From positions 2,716,009 to 2,780,008 of the forward strand of contig NZ_CP155576.1 in assembly GCF_039693965.1 (NCBI RefSeq): DNA of 64,000 nucleotides, written 5' to 3'. The notes beneath the pieces were generated by a model. That model was given only the letters and a program-made list of their open reading frames with translations, ran no database searches and was not told where the DNA came from. The DNA is from Moraxella sp. K1664. Lineage in GTDB: Bacteria > Pseudomonadota > Gammaproteobacteria > Pseudomonadales > Moraxellaceae. Positions within the stretch are counted from its first letter, which is position 1; each line of letters opens with the position of its first letter. A program made the position numbers and the translations under genes. This document shows positions 16,964 through 27,236 of the stretch, in pieces.

Positions 16964-19096
16964 ATGGACATCGTACAGTATTTGCATGGGTTGGTATCAA
17001 GCTCCATGGGTATCTCAAACGAAGATACGAGTGCGGATTTGTTAAAGCAGTATTATGCCCTAAGTACGGCACGTTTGATTGAGCTTGATGATGGCTTTGA
17101 CAGTACCAATGCCAAAAATCACAGCCTGACCGCCTTGTGGGGCATACAGGCAGAGCCTTTGGCGGGGCGTTTGGCACGCAGTTTTTACATGGATGAGCAG
17201 TCCACGATGACGCTTCTAAAAGCCATTACCCCGCCGATGATGGTTGAAGTGGCGAATTTGGCAGGGGGTCAGGGGCTGATTGCTTTTTTGGCACAAAACT
17301 TTGAATCAAGTCGCACGCATTTGCCTGCGTGGTCGCCCCAATTTATCCAAAGCTCGCTGGCTCAAAAGATTGAACAATTAAATGGGCAAACACCAACTGC
17401 TGATTCGGCATTTATCAATTCTGACAATCAGCCCAATCAAGCAGATGAAGATATTGATAATACTCCCATCGCCACAGATGACTCACCAATTATTAGTGTC
17501 ACCAAAACTGCCGATATTAATGATAATATCAATACACCCTTTGATAATGACAAACAAGGGGATGATTTAAATACTAATGGCATTTATCAAGATGGCATAA
17601 ATGATGATATTAATGGCAGTATCAATGGCAGTATTGATAATAATATTAATGATGATATTAACACCGATACAACCGCCGAAGATGGTATAAATGACGATAA
17701 TCATCTTGATGGTCATGAGTCCATTAATTCCCCTATTAAACCCCCTATCAAGCCTAAGTTGGCACGCCCCAATCCTTTATTAATGGGACTTGGAGCAGGG
17801 CTTATCGCCTTGGCTGTCGGGGGCGGAGCGTGGTATCTCTTAAAAGACAAATCAGGCTCATCGGAGACCGCCCCCGTCCATGACCCCAATGTCGCCACAC
17901 CGACCGTCAAATCGCTAAATCCACCCCGTCTGTCCCTAACATCGGGCGAGAACGGCACGCTGTACGCCTGTCAAGCCGAAGTGGGCAACAGCCAGCTCCA
18001 AGAACAACTGCTCGGGGTGCTACAAAAAAACTTCGGGCAAATCGGCTGTATTATGGACATCGATGATAATTTTGGCACATCGCTGACAGGGCTAGAACGC
18101 TTGGAGAGTATCATGGCGATGGTCAAAGCTGAGCCGTTTACCAGCATTGAGATTATCGGCGACCACATCTATGTCAATACGCCAAAGACGGACATCCTAC
18201 CCAGAATCGTCAATGACATCGCCCTGCTCGCCCCACAGTTTGATGTCTCGCCTGCCCCTGCATTGAATAAAGCCAATGTCATCAATCAAAGCTTTGAGCG
18301 TGCCACGACCGCCCTAAATGCTCTGGATAATCCGCCCAACAGCTATGATTTGTCACGCTCGGCAAGCCTTACGGTGATTGACTTTAACGGCACAAGCGAG
18401 TTGCCTGCCAACACCCATGGCGTGCTGTCACTACTGGCAGAGAAAATCAAAGCCAATCCGAGCATCAAGCTCATCATCGCAACTCATACCAGTGGCGGAG
18501 ATGGCACTGACCGCATGGCAAATCTTAGCCTATCACAAAGCCAAGCCGAAGCGGTCAAAGCCTTTTTGGTAGAGCAGGGCGTGAGTGACACCCAGCTGAC
18601 CCCCAAAGGCGTGGGCGACAGCTTTCCGATATCGGACAACGTGACCGAACTGGGTCGCTTTAAAAATGGGCGGACAGAGTTCTTGGTGTTTGATGAAGCG
18701 ACCATGACCGCACTCAACGTGGACATGACCCAGCTTGTGCCAGCACCAAACACCGCCATGCCTGCCCAAAGCATGCCCATGCCCGTCCAAGATATGCCTG
18801 TGCAAAATGCACCCATGCAGACCATGCCAGAATCCATGCCTATGCAAAATATGCCCGTACAAGGCATGCCCGATGGTAACTACCTGCCCCAACCTGTACA
18901 AAATGCACAGCCCATCATCACAGACAGCCATCCTGTTCAACAAATCCAAGTCCCCACCCCATCAGGTTATATTGGCACCACCCCGCCCCCTGCCCCGTCA
19001 GCAAGTACACCTGACCTGCCTGATGACTTTTTTGAGCTTAGTAATGCCACAATTAGCTCTGAGCAAGGGCGGGGCACAGAAAGAGAGATACGTTAG
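16964..19096 (+). CDS. OmpA-family peptidoglycan-associated protein with long variable linkers
   Basis: A 710-residue protein. Residues 1-125 form a helical, DUF937-like domain. Residues 140-245 are a disordered Asn/Asp/Ile-rich stretch of near-repeats (NGSINGSIDNNINDDINTD). One membrane helix follows (LLMGLGAGLIALAVGGGAWYLL, about 266-287), then BON-like segments, then an OmpA C-terminal domain (about 455-580) with LSQSQAEAVKAFLVEQGVS and GRFKNGRTEF that should bind peptidoglycan. The tail (about 590-640) is rich in Met-Pro-Gln. A single-pass envelope protein tethering membrane to murein is the likely role; a terminator follows. Confidence 0.8.
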   Translation: MDIVQYLHGLVSSSMGISNEDTSADLLKQYYALSTARLIELDDGFDSTNAKNHSLTALWGIQAEPLAGRLARSFYMDEQSTMTLLKAITPPMMVEVANLAGGQGLIAFLAQNFESSRTHLPAWSPQFIQSSLAQKIEQLNGQTPTADSAFINSDNQPNQADEDIDNTPIATDDSPIISVTKTADINDNINTPFDNDKQGDDLNTNGIYQDGINDDINGSINGSIDNNINDDINTDTTAEDGINDDNHLDGHESINSPIKPPIKPKLARPNPLLMGLGAGLIALAVGGGAWYLLKDKSGSSETAPVHDPNVATPTVKSLNPPRLSLTSGENGTLYACQAEVGNSQLQEQLLGVLQKNFGQIGCIMDIDDNFGTSLTGLERLESIMAMVKAEPFTSIEIIGDHIYVNTPKTDILPRIVNDIALLAPQFDVSPAPALNKANVINQSFERATTALNALDNPPNSYDLSRSASLTVIDFNGTSELPANTHGVLSLLAEKIKANPSIKLIIATHTSGGDGTDRMANLSLSQSQAEAVKAFLVEQGVSDTQLTPKGVGDSFPISDNVTELGRFKNGRTEFLVFDEATMTALNVDMTQLVPAPNTAMPAQSMPMPVQDMPVQNAPMQTMPESMPMQNMPVQGMPDGNYLPQPVQNAQPIITDSHPVQQIQVPTPSGYIGTTPPPAPSASTPDLPDDFFELSNATISSEQGRGTEREIR

Positions 19097-19132
19097 GCAC
19101 AAAACGTGAGTTTAACCCATTTTTAAACAGCA

Positions 19133-19157
19133 GACCCGTGATAAGTCACGGGTTTTT
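19133..19157 (+). terminator. Rho-independent terminator after the OmpA-like gene
   Basis: Perfect 8-bp stem ACCCGTGA/TCACGGGT, loop TAAG, followed by TTTTT. Confidence 0.92.
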
Positions 19158-19482
19158 TATAAAAATAAATTACAGTATAGAAACAAAATTGAAATAAAAA
19201 AAGCATGCCTAGCACCCGTCAATCAGAACAAAGTAGTTTGTCATTTATTAGATTTCATGAAAATTAGGATTGATATTTTTGGCTAAATATATAAAAATAT
19301 AATAATTACAGATACTTATAAAAAATCCCTGATATCATTAATGAATTTTTCCAATATTAGTCATTGCAAAAATCAATGTTATTTTATACAATATTGTCAA
19401 TATTTAGTATGATTATTGTTAATAAATCTACCCAATATTGTTAAGAAAGGTTAAATAAACATAAAAGTCGTTAGGAGCGGTT
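19158..19482. other. AT-rich gap ahead of the broken solute-binding gene
   Basis: About 325 very AT-rich bases with no gene. A TTAGGAGC ribosome site lies just before ATG 19483. I could not fix a promoter. Confidence 0.4.
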
Positions 19483-20306
19483 ATGAAATATACTTCATTT
19501 TTAGGTCAAGGCGTCATGATTGGTGCCATTTGCATGGCTGGACTTTTATCAGCTTGTGGCGATAAGGAACCCACCATACAAAACACTGCCAACCCCGACA
19601 CTGCCACCACTCACACCAAAACCATCAAAGTAGCAGTCAATAGTGGCATGTCGCCTTTTGCTTATATTGACGGCAAGGGCAACCCTATCGGATTTGATGT
19701 GGAACTTATTACTCACATCGCTCAAAAAAATGGCTATGCGGTCAAATTTAACGTCCTGCCATGGCAAGATATGTTCAAATCAGTAGAGCAAAACATAAGC
19801 GACCTTGCCATCTCATCCATCTCTTATACCGCCGAACGTGAAGGCAAATATCTACTTAGCAATCCGTATGTATATATGCCTGCGGGGGTTTTGTCTTTAA
19901 ATGACACAACCTCAACTCAATGTCAGATCTAAAACCCATGCGTTTGGGCGTTCAAGATGGAGCGATTTTTGTAGATGTCGCCAAAGAACATGGAATTGAA
20001 CATGTGATAACCAAAGAAAAGATGTTTTTGAGCTTTCAAGACTTAATCAATGGCAAAGTAGATGCCATCATGAGCGACAAACAAATCGTCCAGCACTTTG
20101 CCAAAAGCTATCCCCAATATAAAACCAATCTTTTAGAGCATGGTAATGTCAATGATAAAGGTTCGTATGCCGTCGCAATAGCACCTAAGAATAAAACTCA
20201 GGTCATCGAGATGTTCAACCAAGGTGTCGCAGAGATGAAAGCATCGGGCGAGCTGGCAAAACTTGAAACAAAATGGTTTGAAAACAGCACCGATAAACCA
20301 ATGTAA
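19483..20306 (+). pseudogene. Polar amino-acid ABC transporter substrate-binding lipoprotein, frameshifted
   Basis: A type-3 solute-binding protein in two pieces. The first, 19483-19932, has a lipobox LLSACG (about residues 22-27), then IKVAVNSGMSPFAYIDGKGN and GFDVELITHIAQ, the family start. The second, 19920-20306, resumes with LKPMRLGVQDGAI and ends with the usual C-terminal helix MKASGELAKLETKWF. One missing base near 19918-19920 (an A in CAATG) would rejoin them into about 274 residues. No permease or ATPase genes adjoin. It could be a real frameshift or a base-calling error. Confidence 0.8.
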
Positions 20307-20325
20307 CCATGATGTGATTAAGTGC

Positions 20326-20354
20326 TTGATTTGGCAGGTGGTTTTTGTTATAAT
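20326..20354 (+). promoter_or_regulatory. Promoter of ssrA
   Basis: TTGATT (20326-20331) and a perfect TATAAT (20349-20354) are separated by 17 bases; the tmRNA 5' end (20364) begins ten bases after the -10 box. Confidence 0.8.
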
Positions 20355-20363
20355 CAAGCCATT

Positions 20364-20722
20364 GGGGATGTTCTGGCTTCGACGCTGGTAATGAAACCTA
20401 ATGATGCACGTCAAGAGCGTATGTCTCTTGTAAATCAACATACAATTTAAAATAGTCGCAAACGACGAAACTTACGCACTAGCAGCCTAAGGGCTACTTG
20501 GGTCGGCACAGATTGCCTTTGGTCTGGTTGCTCACCCCGATGCGAACGCACAAAGGATAGCATCTGTTAGCGTTGCGATGGCAGGTGTGAACTCTTAGCA
20601 AATCGTCCAATCCACCCTGACTGTCGGGTCGGTGCGGATTAAAGCCAAAGACAGACTCTAAGCGTGTAGAGTCATGGGCGTAGTGCTGGCGGACGCGGGT
20701 TCAACTCCCGCCATCTCCACCA
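20364..20722 (+). ncRNA. ssrA: Transfer-messenger RNA (tmRNA)
   Basis: tmRNA rescues stalled ribosomes and adds a degradation tag. The 5' GGGGATGTTCTGGCTTCGAC pairs with the 3' CATCTCC ahead of the encoded ACCA end (20719-20722), and the T-arm GCGGGTTCAACTCCCGC is present. The tag frame at 20458-20490 reads ANDETYALAA followed by TAA, ending in the ALAA that ClpXP recognises. Size (359 nt) is normal. Certain identification. Confidence 0.98.
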
Positions 20723-20740
20723 ATTATTATCATAAAAATC

Positions 20741-20776
20741 AAAGACTTGGCTCATATTTTGAGTTAAGTCTTTTTT
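20741..20776 (+). terminator. Rho-independent terminator of ssrA
   Basis: AAAGACTT/AAGTCTTT with inner CTCA/TGAG pairing, followed by T residues, 19 bases after the tmRNA CCA. Confidence 0.85.
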
Positions 20777-20873
20777 GTAGGTAAAACCAAACACTCCATA
20801 AGACAAGAACCCAAAACATAACAGCTTTTCAAATCATATTCTAATAATCACCCCATTGACAAAGAAGAAAATA

Positions 20874-21709
20874 TCAGCGTTTTTTCTTCAAAAAATCTTC
20901 ATCGCCACGCACTTGTTTCTCAGACAGATATCGCCAATAGCGAACGGGCAGATACTGCTTGTGTAGCTTGGGATTGATACGTTCTTTGATGGTTACATTG
21001 GCAAAATATCCCTGCCAAAATCGCTGATAACGAGCTTCATCATCACTCCACACCGAGCGACTGTCCGCCAATACATCATCATCAATCCCGACAATCATCT
21101 GCACGTCTGTATCGCCCTGTCTTGACAAAATGCCATAACCCCGCTTGATGTCATAAATGGCAAAATCTTGGTCTTGATAGCGTGCCTTAAAGTGATTGGT
21201 GATGAGTGGCAGAACATTAAAATCGGGATTGATTTTGGCAAAATACACCCCGTCTGTGGTATGCTCAAAGCGGACAAAGGCTTTCATGCGGTGTCGCTCT
21301 CGCCCGACTGATTTGACCGTTTGGTGCAGAGTCATGACATCGGGGTGGGCATGGTCTTTTAGGATGTTTTTTGTGGGGTTGGCTAGGGCGTATTTGACCA
21401 CACCAAACAGCACGTTTGGGATATAATCAAACTCGGATAAGTACGCCCACATGAGCTGTCTGATGCCATCTTTGCAAGCGTTTGGGTGAGCTTGGTCAGC
21501 ACCCGTTCGGCTTTGGCAGGGTCGGTTGTTACGTCCATGACCGTGCCAAAAAACTGCGGTGCGTACTGATGACGACACACCAATGTCGCCCTGTCTGTGT
21601 ACTTTTGCTCATAGCAGACAAATACCGCCGTCAGCCAGCCATCAAAATCGCTGTCATGGGTTAGGGTAATGCCATCATCAAGGGTTAATAAATCCAAGTT
21701 ATTTCCCAA
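20874..21709 (-). pseudogene. DUF4130 (TIGR03915-type) putative DNA repair protein, frameshifted
   Basis: In many bacteria this protein is encoded next to a radical-SAM protein proposed to act in DNA repair or modification, as here. The N-terminal piece (start 21709, MGNNLDLLTLDDGITLTHDS) reads to about 21470. The rest (DGIRQLMWAYLSEFDYIPNV to the end at 20874) is in another frame and includes FVRFEHTTDGVYFAKINPDF. Restoring one A in the CTTGCAAAG run near 21478 joins them into about 278 residues. True pseudogene or sequencing error cannot be separated here. Confidence 0.75.
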
Positions 21710-21793
21710 TTTGTCAAAATAAAAATATCATAGGAAGCAAACACCATTACACGCCCATATGACAAAAACATCTTAGGGCATATTGATAAAACC

Positions 21794-23058
21794 TTAAAAC
21801 AAAGCAAGCTGTCCCGTTCGTTCATCTTTGAATTTGGTTTGAGTTTGTCCGATAAGATATTGCCTAAAATTATCCTTGGTCAAATGTGCCAAATGCTCAT
21901 TTTTGCCCGACAACGCCATAAAATACTTGGCACGATTGACCGCCGCCCCCATCTTTTGGACATGCTCCAAAGTCAGCGTACGAAACTGCCTTGCTTTGAT
22001 GATTTTTTTGGCGGTCTTCACCCCAATGCCAGGTATGCGAAGTATCATCTCATAGGGAGCAGTTTGGATATGCACGGGGAAAAACTCACGGTGGCGTATC
22101 GCCCACGCCAATTTGGGGTCGCACTCTAAGTCCAAAAAAGGCTCGTCAGGAGTGACAATCTCATGAGCCGAAAAACCATAAAACCGCATGAGCCAGTCGG
22201 CTTGATACAGGCGATTTTCACGCACCATCGGCACAGGCGTGGAGAGAGCAGGCAGATTTTTGTCTGCCAACACAGGCACATAGCCTGAATAATACACCCG
22301 CCTTAGGTCGTATTTTTGATAAAAATGACTGGCAAGACTCACCACTTGTAAATCCGTCTCCCCCGTTGCTCCCACTATCATTTGGCTAGTCTGTCCTGCA
22401 GGAACGAATTTGGGGGCTTTTTTGTGGTGTTTTTTGCTGTCTTTGAACACCACAATCTCATCTTTGACCGTCTGCATGGGGGCTTTTAGTTGGTCGTGAG
22501 TTTTTTCGGGGGCGAGCAGTTTTAGCCCTGAGATGGTCGGAATCTCGATATTGGCACTTAGGCGGTCAGCATACAGACCCGCTTGGCGTAACAGCTCAGG
22601 CGATGCCCCTGGTATGGTTTTTAGATGGATATAACCGCCAAAACGTTCTTCTTCACGCAGTCGCCGTGCCACTTCAACCAGTCGCTCCATCGTATAGTCA
22701 GCACTTTTGAATATGCCTGAGCTCAAAAACAGCCCTTCGATGTAGTTTCGCCGATAAAATTGCATGGTCAAATCCACCACTTCTTCGACCGTAAAGGCGG
22801 CTCGGGGCGTATCATGGCTACGTCTTGACGTGCAGTAACTACAATCATAGATACAGTGATTGGTAAATAGGATTTTGAGCAGGCTCACACACCGCCCATC
22901 TTCGGTAAAACTGTGACAAATGCCCGATGTGGACGAATTGCCAAGAGAGCCCCTTGGTTTTTGCGGTTCGAGCCTGATGATGAGCAAGAAACGTCATATT
23001 TGGCGGCGTCAGCTAGGATGTTAAGCTTGCCTTGGATACGGTCAAAATTAATGGTCAT
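21794..23058 (-). pseudogene. Radical-SAM putative DNA modification/repair protein (TIGR03916-type), frameshifted near the N-terminus
   Basis: The main frame (21794-22987) has the radical-SAM cluster CIYDCSYC and, near the C-terminus, a helix-hairpin-helix ILRIPGIGVKTAKKIIKARQ. The family's expected N-terminus lies in a second frame starting at ATG 23058 (MTINFDRIQGKLNILADAAK, then YDVSCSSSGSNRK). Adding one A to the AAAAA run at about 22957-22961 fuses the two in register as SGSNRKKPRGSLGNSSTSG, the expected family pattern. It lies upstream of, and on the same strand as, the DUF4130 partner, also broken by one base. Confidence 0.8.
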
Positions 23059-23184
23059 GGTGGGTGATAATAATCCTTGATAAAATAAAACTTGATAAAT
23101 ATATGTGTTGATAAACTGTCTTAGTATCGGAGTATAACTTTATGATTTTATTAAAATTTTAAATTAAATGGGGTGTGATACTTC

Positions 23185-23324
23185 AATTTTCAATTTTCAA
23201 TTTTCAATTTTCAATTTTCAATTTTCAATTTTCAATTTTCAATTTTCAATTTTCAATTTTCAATTTTCAATTTTCAATTTTCAATTTTCAATTTTCAATT
23301 TTCAATTTTCAATTTTCAATTTTC
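23185..23324. repeat. Tandem repeat, 20 copies of AATTTTC
   Basis: Twenty perfect 7-bp units. The right flank AAAAGATTATCGG matches that of the array ending at 16795. It lies between the radical-SAM gene start and the glnE stop, 38 bases from the latter. The long frames of NFQFSIF repeats are artefacts. Confidence 0.95.
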
Positions 23325-23362
23325 AAAAGATTATCGGCGAAGATTTTGTTTTGTCAAGTTTT

Positions 23363-26300
23363 TTATTCACCAATCACTTCACCCCACACGCCACACACAA
23401 ATGCCCGAATCGCTTGCCAGCTCTCATCATCGACCACGACCTGTTTTTCGGATAATGCCAGCTCGTGCGTGGTCTTTCTAAGTGCCAAATACGCCTGCGT
23501 GAGTCTGTCGCACCAGTCATCAGACCACAGTCCCGTCTTCGCCACTTCTTCAAAGATACGCACGTTATCTGACCAAATGGCAAGTCTCGGGTGAGCATGG
23601 GCATGGGCAAGCACCATAAACTGAGCCAAAAACTCAATGTCAATCAGCCCGCCAAAGTCCTGCTTGATGTGAAAAGGTTGAACCAGTCCGTGGTTGTTGG
23701 GCTGACTGGGTGATTTGGTACCAAGATGTTCTTTCATCTTTTGACGCATGGACAGCACGTCTTGGCGTACCTGCTCGGACTCTCGGTGAGCGGTCAGTAC
23801 CTGATGGCGAGTGTTATCAAAAGCATCCAGCACCGCCTTATCGCCTGCGATACCCCTAGCCCGTACCAGTGCCTGATGTTCCCACGCCCACGCCTTATCA
23901 CGCTGATAGCTGTCAAAGCCCTGCACCGACACGACCATCACGCCTGCGTTGCCCGATGGTCGAAGACGCATGTCCAACTCATAGGCACGCCCATCACGGG
24001 TCTGCGTGGTCAGATAGGTGATGACCTTTTGGACAAGCCGAGACGCAAACTTCATGCCACTAATCACCTTAACATTGTCGCCCACGGTATCGGCTTTTTC
24101 GTCAATGTCATGCAAAAACACCACGTCCAAATCTGACGCATACGACATCTCAATCCCGCCCAACTTACCATAGCCAATGACGGCAAAACCACACGCCGTC
24201 TCATCGGTGGGCATGCCATCGGCACGCACAGGATGACCATGCTTGGCAACCAGCTCATCATAAGCCCTGCTAAGTGCCGATGACAGCACAACTTCGGCAA
24301 TAAAGGTCAGGCTGTCCGAAACTTTCATGATATGACGCAAGCCTAGAATATCAGCAGTCGCCACAGCCAGCACTTGTGACTTTTTGAAGGTGCGGATGGC
24401 GGTCAGATACTGCTCATCATCAAAGGGTAATACCCGAAGCAGCTGTTGCCTTAGGATGTCGGTCAGCTCTGCTTTGTCGGGCAAATGCAAATAACGCTGT
24501 TGCAAAAAGTCATCAAGGAGCATGGGGTGCAAGGCAAGCTCTCGTGCTATCCACGGACTGGCTGAGAGCATGGGAATGAGTCCCATGGTCGCATTCGGGT
24601 TCTCGGCTATCATCACCAGATATATCGAGCGACGACAGATGGACTCTAACAGCGTAATAAGGCGTGGCACCGCATCATCAGCACGCTCCGCCCCATCGCT
24701 CTTGGCATGATGACAAAGTGCATGTAGCAAAATCGGATACGCCCCATCAAGGCGTGCCTTGGCATCAGGCTCTAAGCTGGTGACCAGTTTGGACTGCCAA
24801 AACTCATCTAGCAGATGTAAGCTGTCAGCACTGAGCAGTCCCTGCAACGCTCGCTCCATCTCCGCCGTCTCGCCCAGTGACTGCGTGGGGCTTTGGCGGT
24901 CGGTGACCATGCGGTTAAAGGGGGCAAAGACATTTTGCCGATGACGGGCAAGTACCGCCTGAAAGTCCGCCACACTCTCAAAGCCTAGCACCTGTGCAAT
25001 CGCCACCAGCTCATCGCCCATCGGCAGTCTCTGGGTCTGCTCATCATGACGGGCTTGGATGGCGTGTTCTAATTGCCGTAAAAAGCGATAAGCGTCCATG
25101 AGCTTGGCGCATTCATCATCATCTAGATAATCAAGCTCGCCCAACATGGACAGCACATCCAGACAAGCCGACCGCTCGCCCAATGCCAAATGATGACCAC
25201 CATAGATGAGTGAGAATGCCTGTGCGATGAACTCAATGTCCCGAATACCGCCCACGCCCAGTTTGACATTATCAGTGTCTTGGCGTTGGGCTTGCTGTGC
25301 CATGATGAGTGTTTTCATCTCACGCAGTGCCGAAAAGGCGGTATAATCGATATAATAACGATACACGAAATTCTTCATCACTACCGACAGCTCATCGGCA
25401 AAGGGTGTGGATACGGGATTGACCACTCTCGCCTTTAACCATGCAAACCGCTCCCATGTCCGCCCATGCTGATTAAAGTACTTCTCCAACGCTGACAAGC
25501 TCATGATGAGCGGACTGCCATCGCCCCACGGACGCAGTCGCATGTCCACCCGAAACACAAAGCCATGCTCGCTGTGGTCGTTAAGCAGGCGGATGAGCAC
25601 TCGCCCAAGCGTGGTCATAAACTTCTGATTCTCCACGCTCTTTTTGCCCTGCTCGCTGATGTCAGTATCGCCCGCCCCCAAATGCACAAAAATCAGGTCA
25701 ATGTCACTCGATAAATTCAGCTCTCTTGCCCCGAGCTTGCCCATGGCAATGACGGCAAATTCATCAGGCATGATTTTGGGGCTTTTTTTACCCATGCTTC
25801 CCATGCCTGTCTGTGCCAACTGCACGCTACTGGTCATGGGGACTCCATACCGCTCTGCCGTCTTGTGCCATGCATAGTCCTTGGCAAAGCACACGCACGC
25901 ATCGGCAAAGTCCGACAGCTCTGTGGTTAGTCTCTCTAAGCTGATGACCCCCAACGCATCTTGCCATATCCATTTGACCATCAGCATGACTCTAAGCTCT
26001 CGCATCGCTTGCATGACCGCCGACTCATCAGCCCCATAATACCGCACATCGGCATGGTCTACATCGCCTGTTTTGTCTGTTGTCTGCTCTGTATCGCTTT
26101 TTATATCATCCTTATTTATGCCATCTTTTACATCACTCCCTTTTACACCATTCTCTTTTACATTATTTCCTGTTACATTATTCTCTTTTATGTCATCTTC
26201 TGCACCGCTTATGCCGGCACAAATCGCCACAAACTCTCTAATTAAGCCATCAAACACCGCACGGTCAAGGGGATGTGTCAAGCCAAACCGACCCAAAAAC

Positions 26301-26401
26301 GCACTGACCTGTGACGGCTGTTTTTGATAAACACCAAAGGCAAAAGGACTGGCAAGGGCGAGCGTGGCAAGCTCGCTATCACTGGGGCAAAAATCAGACA
26401 T
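23363..26401 (-). CDS. glnE: Bifunctional glutamine synthetase adenylyltransferase/deadenylase
   Basis: A 1012-residue GlnE, which adenylylates and deadenylylates glutamine synthetase under PII control. The two nucleotidyltransferase cores are seen as LNLSSDIDLIFVHLG (N-terminal, AMP-removing) and GGIEMSYASDLDVVFLHD (C-terminal, AMP-adding), each with the G-S-D-x-D pattern. DMRLRPWGDGSPL and DMRLRPSGNAG follow each core. About 65 residues of Asn/Asp/Lys-rich low-complexity sequence (about 72-135, with ENNVTGNNVKENGVKGSDVK) are inserted near the N-terminus and explain the extra length over the ~950 residues usual for the family. A 7-bp repeat array begins just beyond the stop. Confidence 0.97.
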   Translation of the reverse strand: MSDFCPSDSELATLALASPFAFGVYQKQPSQVSAFLGRFGLTHPLDRAVFDGLIREFVAICAGISGAEDDIKENNVTGNNVKENGVKGSDVKDGINKDDIKSDTEQTTDKTGDVDHADVRYYGADESAVMQAMRELRVMLMVKWIWQDALGVISLERLTTELSDFADACVCFAKDYAWHKTAERYGVPMTSSVQLAQTGMGSMGKKSPKIMPDEFAVIAMGKLGARELNLSSDIDLIFVHLGAGDTDISEQGKKSVENQKFMTTLGRVLIRLLNDHSEHGFVFRVDMRLRPWGDGSPLIMSLSALEKYFNQHGRTWERFAWLKARVVNPVSTPFADELSVVMKNFVYRYYIDYTAFSALREMKTLIMAQQAQRQDTDNVKLGVGGIRDIEFIAQAFSLIYGGHHLALGERSACLDVLSMLGELDYLDDDECAKLMDAYRFLRQLEHAIQARHDEQTQRLPMGDELVAIAQVLGFESVADFQAVLARHRQNVFAPFNRMVTDRQSPTQSLGETAEMERALQGLLSADSLHLLDEFWQSKLVTSLEPDAKARLDGAYPILLHALCHHAKSDGAERADDAVPRLITLLESICRRSIYLVMIAENPNATMGLIPMLSASPWIARELALHPMLLDDFLQQRYLHLPDKAELTDILRQQLLRVLPFDDEQYLTAIRTFKKSQVLAVATADILGLRHIMKVSDSLTFIAEVVLSSALSRAYDELVAKHGHPVRADGMPTDETACGFAVIGYGKLGGIEMSYASDLDVVFLHDIDEKADTVGDNVKVISGMKFASRLVQKVITYLTTQTRDGRAYELDMRLRPSGNAGVMVVSVQGFDSYQRDKAWAWEHQALVRARGIAGDKAVLDAFDNTRHQVLTAHRESEQVRQDVLSMRQKMKEHLGTKSPSQPNNHGLVQPFHIKQDFGGLIDIEFLAQFMVLAHAHAHPRLAIWSDNVRIFEEVAKTGLWSDDWCDRLTQAYLALRKTTHELALSEKQVVVDDESWQAIRAFVCGVWGEVIGE

Positions 26402-26482
26402 GGCAACTCGCTAGATTTGTTGATTTGGGATTTATTGATTGATGATTTTTGCTTATTTTACACCAAATTTAAAAATTTACGC

Positions 26483-26488
26483 TATAAT
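26483..26488 (+). promoter_or_regulatory. -10 box for the tus genes
   Basis: A TATAAT 26 bases before the tusD start; TTTACA upstream is three bases too far (spacing 20), so only the -10 is called. Confidence 0.4.
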
Positions 26489-26513
26489 ATCCAAAAAACA
26501 ACCCATCATCATC

Positions 26514-26897
26514 ATGGCACACACCCTACTACTCATCACCAAAAGCCCCCACGACCGCCAAGGCAAAGAAGCCCTAACGACCGCCACCACGCTACTAGAC
26601 AGTGGCGAGCGTGTCTCGGTGTTTTTCTACGGTGACGGGGCATACACCGCCAATCGCCTAGCGTGGCAAAGTGCGGACGTGCCTGATGTCGGTCGCCTGT
26701 GGGTCGCCCTTGCCAAGCGGTATCATCTTGATTTGCCTGTCTGTGTCAGCACTGCTTTGGCACGGGGCATCAGCGATGCCGATAACGCCAGTCGTCATGG
26801 CTTGGACGGTGAGAACATCCTACCCCCGTTTCGCTTGGTCGGACTCTCCGAGCTGGCACTACACATCGATGATGACACCCAACTGGTGCAGTTTTAA
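26514..26897 (+). CDS. tusD: Sulfurtransferase subunit TusD
   Basis: A 127-residue DsrE/F-fold protein. TusBCD relays sulfur from TusA to TusE for 2-thiolation of tRNA wobble uridine by MnmA. The catalytic cysteine is in LPVCVSTALARGI (about residue 80), and the N-terminus MAHTLLLITKSPHDRQGKEA fits the DsrE fold. ATG 26514 is preferred; the upstream in-frame codons precede the -10 box. tusC follows after two bases. Confidence 0.9.
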   Translation: MAHTLLLITKSPHDRQGKEALTTATTLLDSGERVSVFFYGDGAYTANRLAWQSADVPDVGRLWVALAKRYHLDLPVCVSTALARGISDADNASRHGLDGENILPPFRLVGLSELALHIDDDTQLVQF

Positions 26898-26899
26898 CC

Positions 26900-27220
26900 A
26901 TGAATATTCTAATCAAACTTGCCAGTGATAACGAACTCATCGCTTATGAAGCACTCGCCCTTGCCTTTGTACTGGCGACCTTTGACCATGATGTCACGCT
27001 GTTTGTGAGCACGCCCACCCATCTACTGCTTGGCGACCCTGACAGTCGTATATACGGCATGATACAGTCGCTTGATTTGTACGACATAGACAAGGCATGG
27101 CATGGCTTTACTGATGAGCAGATGGCACGACTTGATGATGACATTCGGCACGCCCTAGCTGATGAGCGGTGCGTGTTCGATGATAAACGTGCGTTGTTTG
27201 ACAGCGTGCTTGAATTTTAA
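26900..27220 (+). CDS. tusC: Sulfurtransferase subunit TusC-like (DsrF family)
   Basis: A 106-residue DsrE/F-fold protein two bases after tusD. The pattern NILIKLASDNELIAYEALAL and DHDVTLFVSTPTHLLL followed by GMIQSLDLYDID fits the DsrF/TusC subunit, which is structural and lacks a catalytic cysteine. It is slightly shorter than E. coli TusC (119). No TusB gene lies between this and tusE. Confidence 0.75.
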   Translation: MNILIKLASDNELIAYEALALAFVLATFDHDVTLFVSTPTHLLLGDPDSRIYGMIQSLDLYDIDKAWHGFTDEQMARLDDDIRHALADERCVFDDKRALFDSVLEF

Positions 27221-27236
27221 TCATACAACCTACCCC

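Noticed and set aside
23168..23594. Frames of NFQFSIF repeats over the 7-bp array, and a similar one at 62768-63157
   Set aside because: Artefacts of the heptamer; they run into the antisense strand of glnE or non-coding DNA and lack start signals.
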